Shown here piece after piece: positions 1 through 13,725 of a stretch of DNA of 64,000 bases (positions are counted from its first letter, which is position 1; every line of letters begins with the position of its first letter). The position numbers and the translations under genes were made by a program. The stretch spans positions 7,211,001-7,275,000 of the forward strand of contig NC_080058.1 in assembly GCF_026212465.1 (NCBI RefSeq), given 5' to 3'. Source of the stretch: Amaranthus tricolor. Its lineage: Eukaryota > Streptophyta > Magnoliopsida > Caryophyllales > Amaranthaceae. The notes beneath the pieces were generated by a model. That model was not told where the DNA came from, ran no database searches, and worked only from the letters and a program-made list of their open reading frames with translations.

Positions 1-2069
1 GTTCCTTTGGTGAAGATCTAAATAGCATTGAAGCTGGTTGGCAGGTAAATGTAATGTCTTTGTCTATGATGATGGGACTAAAGTTCCCCTTATTTCAATA
101 GAGTTTTATATTTCTTTGGGTTTGAATTGTAATGGATTATATTAAGATGACTTATTCATGTGATGATATTTACTACATGGTCAATTGGAAATAATCTCTT
201 TGTTATCACTAACAAAGATCAAGTAACGGCATTGGGGTAATGGAATGTAATGTTATGAGTGATGGGACTATTTTGCAATGTAGAAAATATAGATAGCACA
301 TTATTTGCATTGTATGTTTTGTTATGAGTAACTTCCCATCCCCAATAGGCAATAGTTTATGACCCCATTTCCATATAAATGTATCATTAAATCTTTTCAA
401 GTTAAAATCATTATGTAGAAATCGGTTTTCCTTCCTAACTACTGGTCATGTGAATGGCGTGGATACAGGTCAGTCCTGATCTTTATGGGGATAACAACAC
501 AAGGCTCTTCACATACTGGACAGTAAGCTTTTCCATATTGATTTCCTTTCATTTTAGTTACACACCTTGAGCTCCACTCGTGTAATTGTTAGGTGAAACT
601 AACAGCCTAATTATGACAGCAATTTGTTATTTGATCCTTAATAAGAGTACATCTGAACAATTTACAGAGTGATGCATATCAGGCCACAGGTTGCTACAAC
701 CTGTTATGCTCAGGATTCATACAAATCAACAGCGAGATAGCAATGGGAGCAAGTATCTCCCCTGTCTCTGGGTTTCGAAATTCCCAATACGATATCAATA
801 TTCTTATCTGGAAGGTAATTTTTTGTTTTTTACCTGCTTTTACATGACCTCAATATTTTAACATGTAGTTGTAGTGTAAAATTCAATGATACTAACAACT
901 TTTGTTGTCAGAAAGACATGTTTCAAATGCTTTTGATATTCCCTTGCATGTCTCTTTAGATTTAAAAAACAGAAGGGAAAAAAGATTGTTTATTTTTCTG
1001 AATTATCAAGAACAGCAGAGCCTCTTGTAGTCTTGTATAGTTGTATATCATCTTAATCTCTTGTGTTTAAAAAGTAAATAAACAAGGAGAGAAAAGGGAA
1101 AGGAAAGGGAAAGGAAAGGGAAAGGGAGAGGGAGAGGGAGACAGACAAAGCTGTGGCCTGTGGATCAGATGCTAGGAAGTAGTATATAGAGTAATAAGAA
1201 TCTTTCATAATGGTTCTGGTTTCCAAATAGTAATGTCCTTGTGTATTAAAAATTGATTGTGATATCATTATTATTTGTCATTTTTCCACTCTGTAGGCCC
1301 ATCCCTGTCCACACCACTCCTAATTGTCCTTTCTTCTTCTTGTCAATTAAGAGTGAGGACAATGGAAAGCTATTCATATTAGACTTTTGATCTAGAAATA
1401 CAGACAAAAAATGCTCACATGTAGTTTTACTGTCAATAATGGGCAATGCAAAAACAAATCCAATTTTCTAAAAGAATTTGGAATTATTTTGTCTCATTTC
1501 TGATGGGGCTAATGGGTGGGTGGTTGGGTTGGATGTTAAGGAGAACTAGCATTGATTTGTACTAAATGCTTAAATCTGATTTGATTTTAAGTTGTGAGGT
1601 ATTAGTTCAAACTGTAGCATTATACGATATCTACAACAAGAAAAAAAGTTGGTTAAATGGGTTTTGGAACTTATTTGATGATGTGATGTAGGATCCAAAG
1701 GAAGGGAACTGGTGGATGCAGTTTGGGAATGACTATGTACTGGGCTACTGGCCATCATTCTTGTTCTCGTACTTGGCGGATAGTGCTTCAATGATAGAAT
1801 GGGGAGGAGAGGTAGTTAACTCAGAACCAGATGGACATCATACGTCGACTCAAATGGGGAGTGGCCGTTTTCCAGAGGAAGGCTTTGGCAAATCAAGTTA
1901 CTTCAAAAACATACAGGTTGTTGACGAGTCGAACAATCTCAAGGCCCCAAAAGATATTGGTACCTTCACCGAGCAGCCTAACTGTTACAATGTTCAAACG
2001 GGCAGTAACGGTGATTGGGGTCATTTCTTTTATTATGGAGGCCCTGGAAGAAACCCCAACTGCCCTTAG
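1..2069 (+). CDS. Neprosin-domain (DUF239) protein, 3' part
   Basis: C-terminal part of a plant neprosin-domain protein, a family of secreted proteins that includes the glutamic prolyl endopeptidase neprosin. Four exons are readable: up to 44, 469-522, 668-814 and 1692-2069, joined by GT-AG introns with consistent phase. The translation runs through SIEAGWQVSPDLYGD, LFTYWT, ATGCYNLLCSGFIQ and MIEWGGEVVN, and ends in the usual FYYGGPGRNPNCP just before the TAG. The glutamates in IEAGW and WGGE are candidates for the catalytic pair; I did not align them to a structure. The start codon, any signal peptide and the N-terminal activation domain lie left of the window. Whether this copy is an active peptidase cannot be judged. 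Family assignment is strong; substrate is unknown. Confidence 0.9.
1087..1141. repeat. Purine-rich simple repeat in neprosin intron
   Basis: A run of AGGGAAAGGAAAGGG-type units on the + strand, inside the 877-bp last intron of the neprosin gene (815-1691). It is a low-complexity, polymorphism-prone tract with no coding meaning. Confidence 0.8.
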
Positions 2070-3616
2070 TTTTCAAATGTAACTTGAAGTAATACTCAAA
2101 AGTAGAATGTTATTAAATTATTACCCTTAAAATAGAAGTATCAATTTTTAGAAATGGAGCAGAAGCAGAGCAGAGGTACCCCAATGGGCAATGGGAATGA
2201 CTTCAATCTCGCCTTGCTCTTGTATAGAGTCTGAGTCATTAACCCAGTATCCCGCATAAGAAAAGACTTGCTCTTGTATAATATGTTGTATCTCGGTGTT
2301 TTAACACCTTATTTCTCGCTCCAATGTCCCTTTGTTCTATATCGATTTTTATTGCTCACTAGTATTGGGTTTTGAAACTCCTTCTCTATGCAAGTCGAAG
2401 TGTGTGTATGCAGGGAAGGTATAAGGATGCGGCCTGAGTTTCTCGCATTAGCCTTGGTTCCAAAACAGAATCGGATAGCGGGTTAAGAGAGGAACGGGTC
2501 TGCTTTCAATGCTAGTATATCATTTGTAATTAATGAGATCATCTCATATAACAATTTGTTTAAGGTGTTAAATGCATTTGGTCTTTGTTTATGGAATCTG
2601 ATTCTTTTTGGGGTTCTGTTTTCCACTATTTCACTTTTGGGAGTTTGAAGATAATGCTGCCCATTTGTCTATAAAGTTTGCTTTACTTGTACATGGTTTA
2701 AATAATATTTTTACAAACTCTTACATGAAACCGTCTTACAATGAGATTAATTTATTAGGCTAACTTACTTATTGTTTTAAATTGACTATATATAATTTTA
2801 AAATAATTAATTAGAAAAAATATGAATTTGTTTAATTGTAAAACAGTCTTATACAAACTTATTTAATATTTTTATTTGTTTAACATTATGAGTAAGCAAA
2901 TTAAAGGAGCGCATGTGCTTGGATAACCCCGCTTTCTCGTCACTTTGGGCCTACCGCCTTTTACTCAAGAATCCAAACCTCCAAGGTCTTTTTATATTTG
3001 TACTCCCTTCTCTCTTTTCTCTTATAAAATGTGAAAGACAAAAAGTTGCTAGGGTTAATCTTTGAGTTTATAAGAGAAGAAATTTGTATTGTACGAGTAA
3101 TATTAAAAGAAAAATCAATAAATTAGAGAATTAAAAAACGCAATGGGTACTATTTTTGTAAAAGGAAATATAGCAAATGGAGTTGAATGACCGATAACAA
3201 TTTAAAAATTGTAGTAAATCGGGGGCAAAGGAGTATTATTTCCAAAATGGAACTATTCTTTTATGTTATTTATCTTGTTACAATTTTTATTTCTTTGACA
3301 ATTCATAATCTACTATATATCTTTATTTTGTCCAGCACCCCTCATTCTTCATCCTAATTTCTTCCATAAAGTAAAGTTAGATCTCTTCTCTCATTTTGCA
3401 AATCGTATGAGAATGTCTCACAGGTTGACACACCTTATATATAGGTTAAATAGTCCAACTGATATAAATTATTGTTATTTGGACTCCTTATTATGAGACA
3501 GTCTCACTAAGAGACAGACTCTCACAAATATAACTCGGTGTTAATTGGCCCAATTTGCTAAGTTGGGTTTTTCCTATAGTGGACTTGGCTAATGTATGAA
3601 TAGGAAATTACACTTT
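2070..3616. other. Intergenic: 3' flank of neprosin gene plus repeat debris
   Basis: No gene is seen. The first few hundred bases are the 3' flank of the neprosin gene. At about 3400-3535 there is a short degenerate pair of GAGACAGTCTC-type motifs around TTATGAGACAGTCTCAC, a decayed member of the GAGACsGTCTC repeat group found throughout the window. The rest is AT-rich and featureless. Confidence 0.6.
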
Positions 3617-5158
<1,542 letters not shown>

Positions 5159-5319
5159 TAAAATTTTGGGGATTTGATTTTGGGCTACTCTTTGCAGTAG
5201 TCCAATGAATTTTAACTGGGTTTCTAGGCCCCAAAGTATTAGCCCTACGTAGACGAAGGCGACAAATTAAACGCTAATTTTACTTGGCTTTTATATTTGT
5301 TTAAGTTTAAATTTCACAA

Positions 5320-5560
5320 ATTCTTGTGGGAGACGGTCTCATTGATACACCATTTTTAATTGGGCCGTTTCAATATATATATTTTGAAATATTGTAAGCA
5401 GGCATTAGAAATGACGTAAGTAGGAATTTAAGATATTGTGAATAGGTATTAAGGATACGGTAAGTAGGCATTAAGAATAATGCAAGTAGGCATTAAGTTT
5501 TAATGGGCTGAGTCTGAGAGACGTCTCTCAAAGAGACGGTCTCTCAAAAGACTAGTTGTT
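5320..5560. repeat. GAGACsGTCTC repeat with internal 22-bp array
   Basis: The left edge carries GGGAGACGGTCTCATTGATA at about 5329 and the right edge a cluster of GAGACGTCTCTC and GAGACGGTCTCTC at about 5517-5548. Between them (about 5390-5505) lie some five degenerate 22-bp units of the form GTAAGTAGGCATTAAGAATA. The same unit occurs in the opposite orientation at 14.75-14.88 kb, so this is a dispersed non-coding repeat family. At about 5650-5760 there is a second decayed member with TTGTCTCATTATAAGACGAG. Confidence 0.65.
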
Positions 5561-5766
5561 TGCACTTTCAATTGGTAGTAGACGGACCATTTCAGAAACA
5601 AATTTACCCTAAAATTTGAACTTAATAGTGTTAATTTTCTCCGCTCGTTTTAAATGAGATTGTCTCATTATAAGACGAGCTCATATAATTAGCTCATTAA
5701 TCTAATTGATCACTTTAAAATTGTAAATAATCACTTTAAACGTATAAGTAATTATTACTAAAACTA

Positions 5767-6081
5767 ATGGCCCGTTTGGTTAATGGTATTAAATGAAGGT
5801 AATGGGAAATATTTATAGTGTAAAATTTTATCAAAAGTTCTATTCCCATGGTAATGAAACTTTGATCACAAAAAAGTTTTTTTTGTTTACAAATTTCCAT
5901 TACCACCTAATACCACTGTTTCCATAGGTAATGCATTCGAATGAATTTCATGAAGAAAGTGAGATGATTAAAGTTGAACAAGTATGACCATCAAACTAAA
6001 AAAGAGATTTTTCAACTAAAATTACACTAGTTTTTCATTCCTATTACCACCGTTTATTACCACATACCAAACAGGCGGTTA
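5767..6081. mobile_element. MITE, about 315 bp, GGCCCGTTTGGT ends
   Basis: The left end reads GGCCCGTTTGGTTAATGG; the right end (ACCAAACAGGCGG) is its approximate reverse complement, with further inverted similarity inward around TAATACC/GGTAAT. It has no coding capacity. A related copy in the opposite orientation appears near 58925-59215. The superfamily is not certain because no clear target duplication is visible. Confidence 0.65.
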
Positions 6082-7400
6082 AAAACTACAAAAGGTGATT
6101 ACTTTAAGATTATAATTGATAATTTTGAGATTCAATTAATCAACTTTTGCATTGATGAAAACCATTGCGTTAAATCAATAATTCAAAAGGAAAAAAATAA
6201 AAATTTCATGAGAAAATGGGTACAATATCTTGAGATTAAAAAACAAAATTCAAAAATACATACTCATACATTTATTTGAGTGATCCACATGTGCCACGTG
6301 TATCAAGATAGTTTAATAGTACATGAAAATTCATAGGAAAAAAAAAATGAATCAAATATTTGCACTAGGCAATCACCATAAATATCATTGGACAAAATAA
6401 AAAGAGAGGGTGACACTAATATTCTTAAAATTGAAGAGAATAAAAGAATAAGTACAGGTGTAAAATAGACAACACATTGGTAGCCAATCAAAATTTTATT
6501 CATTTGAAACATACGCCATAATTCAAAAGTTATTTGACCTTATAATTAAATTTAATTTTATCCCATTTCAAAGTTGATTTAAAATTATGTAAAATTCGAT
6601 TTCAAATTGTTCCGAAACATATAATCCGAAATCAACCCGATAACCGGAATGAACATCTCTACCTTAATTTTGTATTTCTTGTTACATTTCACCTGTGGCC
6701 AAGAAACATTTTGAAAAACATCTTATTGAAAAAAAACTAAGATAACCCCAGTTATAAGATAGGTTTGGAATTTGGATAAATAAGCAAAAGAGAATCAAGG
6801 GTAAAGAAAAATTAAGGGCTAATTTTATTTAATAAAATATTAATATAGTAAGTAATTTAAATTGGTTAAAAAGAAAGTGTAGTAACTATTATAAGAAATG
6901 AAGGAAGTATGATTTCAATATATAAGAGATTTTTAAGCCATATAGTACAAATTAAAACGAAGAAAGTATTTTATAGTATTTCAAAAAAAAAAAGAAATAA
7001 TTGATATTTTAGTTTAAATAGAAAAAATAATATATAGATAAGATTAAAAAATAAATTAAATATGTAAATAAAAATTTTAAAAATTGCAAAATATGACAAA
7101 AAAAAAAATATAGCGAGATATCAACATAAAACAGATGTAGTAGAACTCCTAACACGGAAAGAAGATTAATTTTTCTACTGAATTCCAGTTTGTACAGCTT
7201 CCAGAAGTTGGTACGTTAAACAAATAGAAGAAAGAGAATAATTCCTTTGTTTGTGTTTTTATTTATTGGCAGTATTTCTGGAATAACACTCAGCCCAATC
7301 AATTGCCAAAATCCTACTCTCCCATCAGTAGGTTCGTTCATACTTTGATCGTTTGGTTCACTTTACGAATTCAATTACGGTTTAATTGATTATCATTAAT
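6082..7400. other. Intergenic and upstream region of UMP-CMP kinase
   Basis: Very AT-rich. No convincing gene is seen. About 6820-6980 has sequence reminiscent of the Stowaway-like repeats found elsewhere in the window. The last 200 bases should contain the transcription start and 5' UTR of the downstream kinase, but no clear core promoter could be fixed. Confidence 0.4.
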
Positions 7401-10400
7401 ATGAATTCTACTGCTACAAATCATAATCAGGTTGGTACATTTCTGCATCAACTATGTTTTCTTTTCTTTCTTTTTGCTAATTACTCTCTTTAGAGGCTAA
7501 TTAATAATTCAACCTTTCACCCATTCGCTATGAATAATCTCATTTTTTGATTATTTTTTAATAATCCAACCGCTAGCAACATAATTTTTTATTTTATAAT
7601 AATTCAACCTTTGTCCTTAGTTTATTATCAGCATACCCTATTAGTATGCTGCAAACTAAGGGACAAGGTTAAATTATTAAAAAATAATTTAAAAGTGAGA
7701 TTATTCATAGCGGACGGGTGAAAAGTTAGATTATTAATACTAATTTTTCATATTTTTTAATGTTTAGAGCATTTAGTTATAACTGATTATTTACAATTTT
7801 AAAGTGATCATATAACGAAATTAGTTAATTATTTGATCATATGGACTCATCTTATAATGAGACGGTATCATTCAAGACTTGATGATTAATTAATCGCAAA
7901 ATCATATATGCAGGTTTCTCATCGTCCTAAGAAATGCCCCAGTTGTGTTCACTGGTTCCCTTTGCACAAGAAGAAAAAGCAGGTAGTTTTAGTTGACAAC
8001 ATCATAAGTTATTTTGAGCGGTTGTTTTAAACATGTGTAAGGTGTCTGATGGTGACCCATAATTAGTGTCAAATTTTTTAATAAAAACAAAACAGAAACT
8101 AAACCGTGCCTAATAATATTTTGTTTTTGTTTTCTCTACTTCATTCTGTTTGTCTCATTTAATTCATTTTTCACCCATTGATTTGCAGGATTATATTGAG
8201 AAGTTTTCAGATCATGACATAATTATATATGTTCTAGGTGAGTTTTTTTAATCAATACTCAAGACCATTTTGTTATCTATATTCAATAGAGCACATAAAA
8301 TAATTTAGAGTTTCAAACATCAATTTAATAAATTTTTGATTTGTTAAAGTATCTATTTATTATTCACATTAGAAAAAAAAAAGGTATATATTACTATAAC
8401 TTGTAGAGTAACTTCTACTATCCCCATTTCTAACTTTAGAGTGAACTTCATTTGGATTATAAGTGGGTTATCATATCTCCACTTTGAGTTGTTTAGACTC
8501 ATTTTTAAAATTTTAACATGATATCAAAGCTTAGTTGTTGTTGCTTTTTTACGGGCCCGATGCACAAGTTGTGTATTATGTGCTACAGCATAGGGCCTTA
8601 CATAATGGGGCCCCAAAATTATTCCAACAACCCATACACTTTGAAAAAAAAAAGTACAAAATTAGTTCAACAACCCAAATAATACATTAAAAATCAAAGT
8701 TGAAGATATCTTCATGAGCCCAAAATTATTCTAACAACTCATAATATAAGTTTTTGGTTATAAGGGGGTCTGATTTTAAAATTGACACAGGGTCTCCGAA
8801 ATATTTAAGACGACCATGCTCCCTTTTTACTAGACAACTCACCAAAAACCACTAGTTAAAGGGCCTTTGATTGGATGTTCATTTTCAATAAGACTGGAGA
8901 GTATTAAAGTGTTCATTTGTTATTCACATATAAGTCGCCCCGCATTGAAAAAAACATACATCATTTTATGAACTAGAGTACTCATACTACTATTATTGAT
9001 TTTAATATTGAACCTCCTTTGGGCTTATAAGTAAGTTAATTTTTCTCCTCTTTATTCAGATTGCCCGTGCTATTTTTTAAAAATTCTAACATGCTTGATG
9101 CCTTAAGATATGTTATATACTCTATCGGTTCTTAATAACGGCTTGATCATTGCTTATCAAATACTGTAGCTGTGTCCATGGTTCTGTAATGATCTTTGTA
9201 GGTGGTCCTGGATGTGGCAAGGGAACTCAATGCTCAAAAATTGTTGAACATTTTGGCTTTACCCATCTCAGCGCCGGAGAACTTCTAGAAACAGAAGTCA
9301 ATAGTGGATCTAGAACTGGGTTAGTATCTTGGTTATATGGTTGGCTAAATCAGTTGATTTGTTTGACTAGATAAAAATATTAATCGATTTGCTAATTGTT
9401 GAGCCAATTATATATGTCTGTTTTTATGAAAATGTTTGATAAAAATTATTTACTGATCGTTATAATTGTTAATTGGAGGAAAATTGAGTAAAAAATTAGA
9501 AAACAATGAAAAACTTATTACTTTATCTTTTAGGTGTTAAAGTTAATTTGAAAATCATTTACTAAATTTTATGGTATATATTATGTGTTTAAAGATACAA
9601 ATTTGTTAGAAAATATCATAATTTTTAAAATTGCACCGAAAAAAAATTTGTCAAATTTTGCTCCGCGACGGGACAATCATCTATTCTTCAAGGGATATTC
9701 TACGTGAACCTCAATAAAGTTAGGGTTTAGCGAGAGGATTCGAGGTGTTTTCCATTTTATTCTTAGAAATCTAATTAAGTGTTTCACCATCAATTGTATT
9801 GTAAATTTGTAATCAAACCTCTATACATCAACAATGTTGACTTCTAATTGTAATCAAAAACCCTGTGGTGTAATTTCTCATTTTAATTTCAATTTCTTTA
9901 CGCACTTTGTGTTTGTCATCTTCATAATTGCTTATTTGCTCTAACACTAACAGTAAAATGATCAAGGAATTCAAAAAGGAAGGAAAACTAGTACCATCTG
10001 AGGTTGTGATTGAGCTTCTAAAACAGGCAATGCAGAGAAGTCAAAACCGAAAATTTCTTATCGATGGCTTCCCACGCAACGAAGAAAATCGTTTAGCTGC
10101 TGAAAAAATGGTAAGTAATTTGAATCCCATGCTAAGCACGGATAGTAATTCTTTTACATATGTGTTCATATGTTTATTGATTTACTTATTCGGTTAAACT
10201 TTGAAGAATATTATGCTAATCTTTCTAATTCTAAGTACAATGACTTGTAAAAGTTCGATTTTAGTATATCGGTGGTGACTGTTGATTGATTGATTGATTG
10301 TGCTAAGTTTCGAACCTAAAAAATGATGCAGTTGGGAATTCAACCGACTATAGTATTAGTGTTCGATTGTTCAGAAGATGAGATGATCAGGCGTGTTCTG

Positions 10401-10790
10401 CACAGGAGTGAGGTCTGATATTTCCGGTCTTTTTCGTAGTTATTGAGTTTTCATGTATAAACACTACTTGTTTTTGATTGCGTCTATAGGGACGTGCTGA
10501 TGATAACATTGACACGGTAAGGAAGCGGCTTAAAGTCTACAAAGAATCAACATTGCCTGTGATTGATTATTACACTAAGAAGGGGAAAGTCCGAAAGGTA
10601 AACTGCTGAGTGCTAACATTGAAAGCAATGTAGTTATGTAATTGTATTGACATTCGACTGACTCCGTCTTGTTTAACAGGTTAATGCTGAGAGATCCCCG
10701 GATGAGGTGTTTAAGTCAGTTGACGCTATCTTTTCTGAGCTTGGATTGGTGAAAATCCCGGTTGGAAGTTCATATGTGCAAACAGGGTAA
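7401..10790 (+). CDS. UMP-CMP kinase (uridylate/cytidylate kinase)
   Basis: Nucleoside monophosphate kinase that phosphorylates UMP, CMP and dCMP from ATP. Eight exons with consistent phase: 7401-7430, 7914-7982, 8189-8237, 9202-9319, 9954-10110, 10332-10412, 10490-10597, 10680-10790; 240 residues. The P-loop GGPGCGKGT is at residues 50-58, followed by THLSAGELL, the NMP-binding [12 protein letters not shown] and the short LID GRADDN with conserved arginines. These are hallmarks of the UMP-CMP rather than the long-LID adenylate kinase group. The family is usually about 200-210 residues; the extra length is an N-terminal segment with a CPSC motif and KKKK, of unknown role. The P-loop has Cys where Ser is common. 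The start was chosen as the first ATG that splices in frame. The gene is convergent with the Rieske oxygenase. Confidence 0.9.
7497..7746. mobile_element. MITE in intron 1 of UMP-CMP kinase
   Basis: About 250 bp with inverted ends: GCTATGAATAATCTCA near 7528 mirrors TGAGATTATTCATAGC near 7702, and the inverted similarity extends through CAACCTTTCACCC to the outer edges. The centre is itself a near-palindrome (CCTTAGTTT ... AAACTAAGG). It has no coding content. It lies wholly within the first intron (7431-7913). Confidence 0.7.
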
Positions 10791-11409
10791 TTTTGTCATT
10801 ACAAATTGTTGCATGAGACAGTCTCATTTGAGAGACGCGCCTCGTACATGGATTAAATAGCCCATCCCAATTCCCATACATGTTATGAGAATATAGAGTC
10901 TTTGTTTGAAGTCGTCTCGCCGAGAACGGCCTCTCACAAGAGTAGGTCTTTTGTCATTAGTGTGGATTTGAGCTACTTAATATACTTCCCGGTAATAAGG
11001 TTGAGTTTAGTAGCTGACAATATGTACTCTCTGATAGCATCCTGATTTAAGAATCAGTTTCTGCAAGAATAATTGAATTTATATACTGCATATGGGTACC
11101 TGCTCATCTCATACTAAAGGACTCGAATTACCGAGGTCTAGTCTTTTTGTTTTCTTTCTATTTTGAGACATTCAAACACTTCTATTCATACCATGTATAG
11201 TACATTCCTACTTGTTTCCCGATTGCATCATAAGTTATGTTGACCGATACTAGTACATTCGCTGAAGATAGTATGTCACAAAAATAGTGATAACTGGATA
11301 CTCTACAAGGTATTTAATCGAGTATATAACATATCATAGGGCTTCAACCACCAGAATAAGATGTTGGTTGAGTTGGTTAAATACTCGATCAGTATCGAGT
11401 TTTAGGCTT
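10791..11409. other. Convergent intergenic spacer with GAGACsGTCTC remnant
   Basis: This 619-bp spacer separates the 3' ends of the kinase (+) and the Rieske oxygenase (-) and must hold both 3' UTRs. At about 10812-10945 there is a GAGACAGTCTC / GAGACGCGCCTC pair, a small member of the GAGAC repeat group, so part of the kinase 3' UTR may derive from a repeat. Nothing else is recognised. Confidence 0.5.
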
Positions 11410-13725
11410 TCATTCAAATGCATGGCTATAGTCGTGCAAATGAAAATTTTTGTGAATGAAACGAGACAACCACTTCGAGGCAGCAAAGCAAAGGATGGCC
11501 ATGAAGAAGACTGCAGTCCGTTGAACTGTGGTCATTGTTCCCTGTTTGATCAGTCCAACCACCCCGACTAAGCCAAAAGCCATCACCTGAAGCACCGTGA
11601 CACCTATATTGAGTCCCTTATATGCAGCGTTGCAGCTGGAACAGTTGACGACATGAGTCCAGTACCTGAAACATTACATTCACTTGTTTAGCGTACACTA
11701 AACATACAATATTCGATGATGGAAAAGGCTAGCATTTGTGTGTTGAGCACAAATATGAACAAACCTGTCCAGCAGTTCTTCGCGTTTAGGAGTTGGGGGA
11801 AGGGCGTCTTCAGTGAACGTGGAACCCCAGTCGACTTTACCGTCTGAATAGTCATTAAACCACCTTCTGAAAGCGACAACAAGAGCATCTGATTTCGCTG
11901 GAAGATAACAAAATTTTTGCCAGTTGATTGGGCCAAGCTCCTTTATTTTTCGCTCCTAGATGAGAAAAGCTAATTTCAAAGAACCAACAGAAAATCTTTA
12001 TAGAACGGTAAAGAAAGTGCATCAATTCATACCTCCAAGTGAAGAAGATAGAGATCAGAATCAAGAACCAAGTTTTCCTGCAGATGGAAGAACCATCTTG
12101 GGATGATTCGGTCCTTCCACGCATCAAAGTTTCTCGGGAATGACCATATCAGTCGACTTTTGCCAGGGCTGATAGGAACGCAAAGAAATATAAGTATATA
12201 TCTCTGTGAAGTTGGCCATGGCTTCGAGGAGTCCTGAAAAACCAACATTTTCATGTGTTTTAATGTCCAACAATAAGCAAGGCCGACATGTGAATCTTTC
12301 GACAGTACAAATGCTACCTCATTTGGCACTACTACGGATGATAATGGTCCTTTGCCGCTGAAAGGAGAGGGATTCGGATAAACATAGTAAACGTAAGGCG
12401 CATAGAACGTGCTGGTACCCCCCCAGTCTAGCCTTGTAAAGAAACCATTGATATCCAAATGTTTTACACCCATGTTAAGAGGTTTCCCACCTTCTCTATC
12501 GACATTGTTCACCAAAATTTACATAACAAACCGATTTTAGTAAGAATATACAAGAACATTACTCTAAGGTAAAAGGCAGATTTCTGATACTTATCTGTTC
12601 TCAGGAGGCTTTGCTTTTAGTATACTGTAGTGAGCGTAAGGAAGATGAGCCGGGTCCATAAGGTTTTCGATGAGAAACTCGTACCTGCAAGGAAGAAAAT
12701 CGATTGGAGTTTGCGCAAAGCTATATGTTACATACTCTATTAATTATAAGTTATCATCATCATCGTTGTTCGTACCCGGTGTATCCTGTCTATAGAAAAT
12801 TATGATCAGATCTGGAAAGGGAAGAAAGGCGGCAAACCATACCCATAAAGGAGGATGCAGCCAAAGATCAATTATAAGTTATATAGCAATCAAATTGGAA
12901 CGGAGGGAGTAAGTTGGTAAACAAGGTTCCATACCCGTAATTGATATCTCTATTCGAGATTAAATGGGAATACAAGGGATCATCAAGCTCCGGGAAGAAG
13001 GGGGGTTTTTTCTTCTGTAGAATGTCCTTGAATTCGGGATCAGGGTTTGGCCAAAACCAAACAATACCATTCTGCACCGTGCTTGGATATACAGTTACGC
13101 AGGCTTTCTTAGACGTATGCACCTGCATATATCACTTCAATGAAGAAATCGTAGCAACAAAGATTGACGTATTAAGAATGAAACTAGTATAAGTTACCGG
13201 GGGGCCATCTAGAGGAGCTTGTGGGATAAGTTTACATTGACCGGAGCCATTGAAACACCATCCATGATACACACATTGAAGCCTTCCCCATTGATCAATT
13301 CGACCCTCAGAAAGAGGAGCTAAACGATGAGGACATTGATCGTTAAAAACTTTCCATTGAGATTCAGTCCTATCCCACCAAACGACAACATCAAGACCCA
13401 AAACCCGTTTAGCATGAGGCTTCCTGTTATCCAAATCACACACTGGCATCACCGGACACCATTGATCGTACCAGCTAAACTTCTCGCCTGATGCAGCTTC
13501 ATTTTCGAGCTCTAACTCATGTCGACTGAATGAACCTGTGTTCTCGTCAGTGGATACAGTAGAAAAAGCAGAAGCAGTTTCCGCGATCACATTCATGTTC
13601 AAGTTAATAGCACCCGATATCATAGAAATCTGACAGGTACTTCTACTACTTGAAAATGTAAGTTTTTCATAGATTGGTGTACTGAAATTTGGTATTCTAG
13701 CTGAGAACACTGTAATGCTAGCCAT
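11410..13725 (-). CDS. PTC52: PTC52-like Rieske [2Fe-2S] oxygenase (PAO/TIC55 family)
   Basis: Chloroplast Rieske non-haem iron oxygenase of the pheophorbide a oxygenase/PTC52/TIC55 group; PTC52 has been linked to protochlorophyllide a oxygenation at the envelope. Exons on the minus strand: 13725-13198, 13122-12935, 12684-12595, 12495-12318, 12233-12033, 11955-11765, 11665-11410; 543 residues, normal for the family. The N-terminal 75 residues are Ser/Thr-rich like a transit peptide. Rieske ligands are C131-H133 (CPHR) and C151-H154 (CVYHGW). The mononuclear iron motif [12 protein letters not shown] is at 246-257. The C-terminal NCSSC (467-470) is the family's CxxC, followed by two hydrophobic stretches that should anchor it in the membrane. 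PTC52 is my preferred member from overall motif wording. The exon 3 donor reads CAG|ATAAGT, with no GT, so normal splicing there is doubtful. Confidence 0.85.
12755..12869 (-). mobile_element. 5'-truncated LINE (RTE-like) tail in Rieske gene intron
   Basis: On the minus strand this reads CCTTTATGGGTATG ... CCAGATC ... GGATACACCGGGTACG and ends in a short (GAT)n tail, a pattern typical of plant LINE 3' ends. It is flanked by a 13-bp direct repeat AATTATAAGTTAT at 12742-12754 and 12870-12882, as expected for target-primed reverse transcription. A longer relative lies at 34311-34468. It sits in intron 2 of the PTC52-like gene, next to a Stowaway-like end (AACGGAGGGAGTA, about 12899-12911). Confidence 0.75.

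Noticed and set aside
9150..9374. Kinase start at an ATG near 9150-9190
   Set aside because: The P-loop exon is preceded by a normal acceptor at 9200-9201 and splices in phase to an upstream exon ending YVLG, as in the family.
12233..12515. Continuous reading of the Rieske gene through 12234-12317
   Set aside because: That segment has GT...TTTTCAG borders and its removal restores the family sequence VVVPNE|DSSKPWP in phase 0, so it is an intron despite being open.
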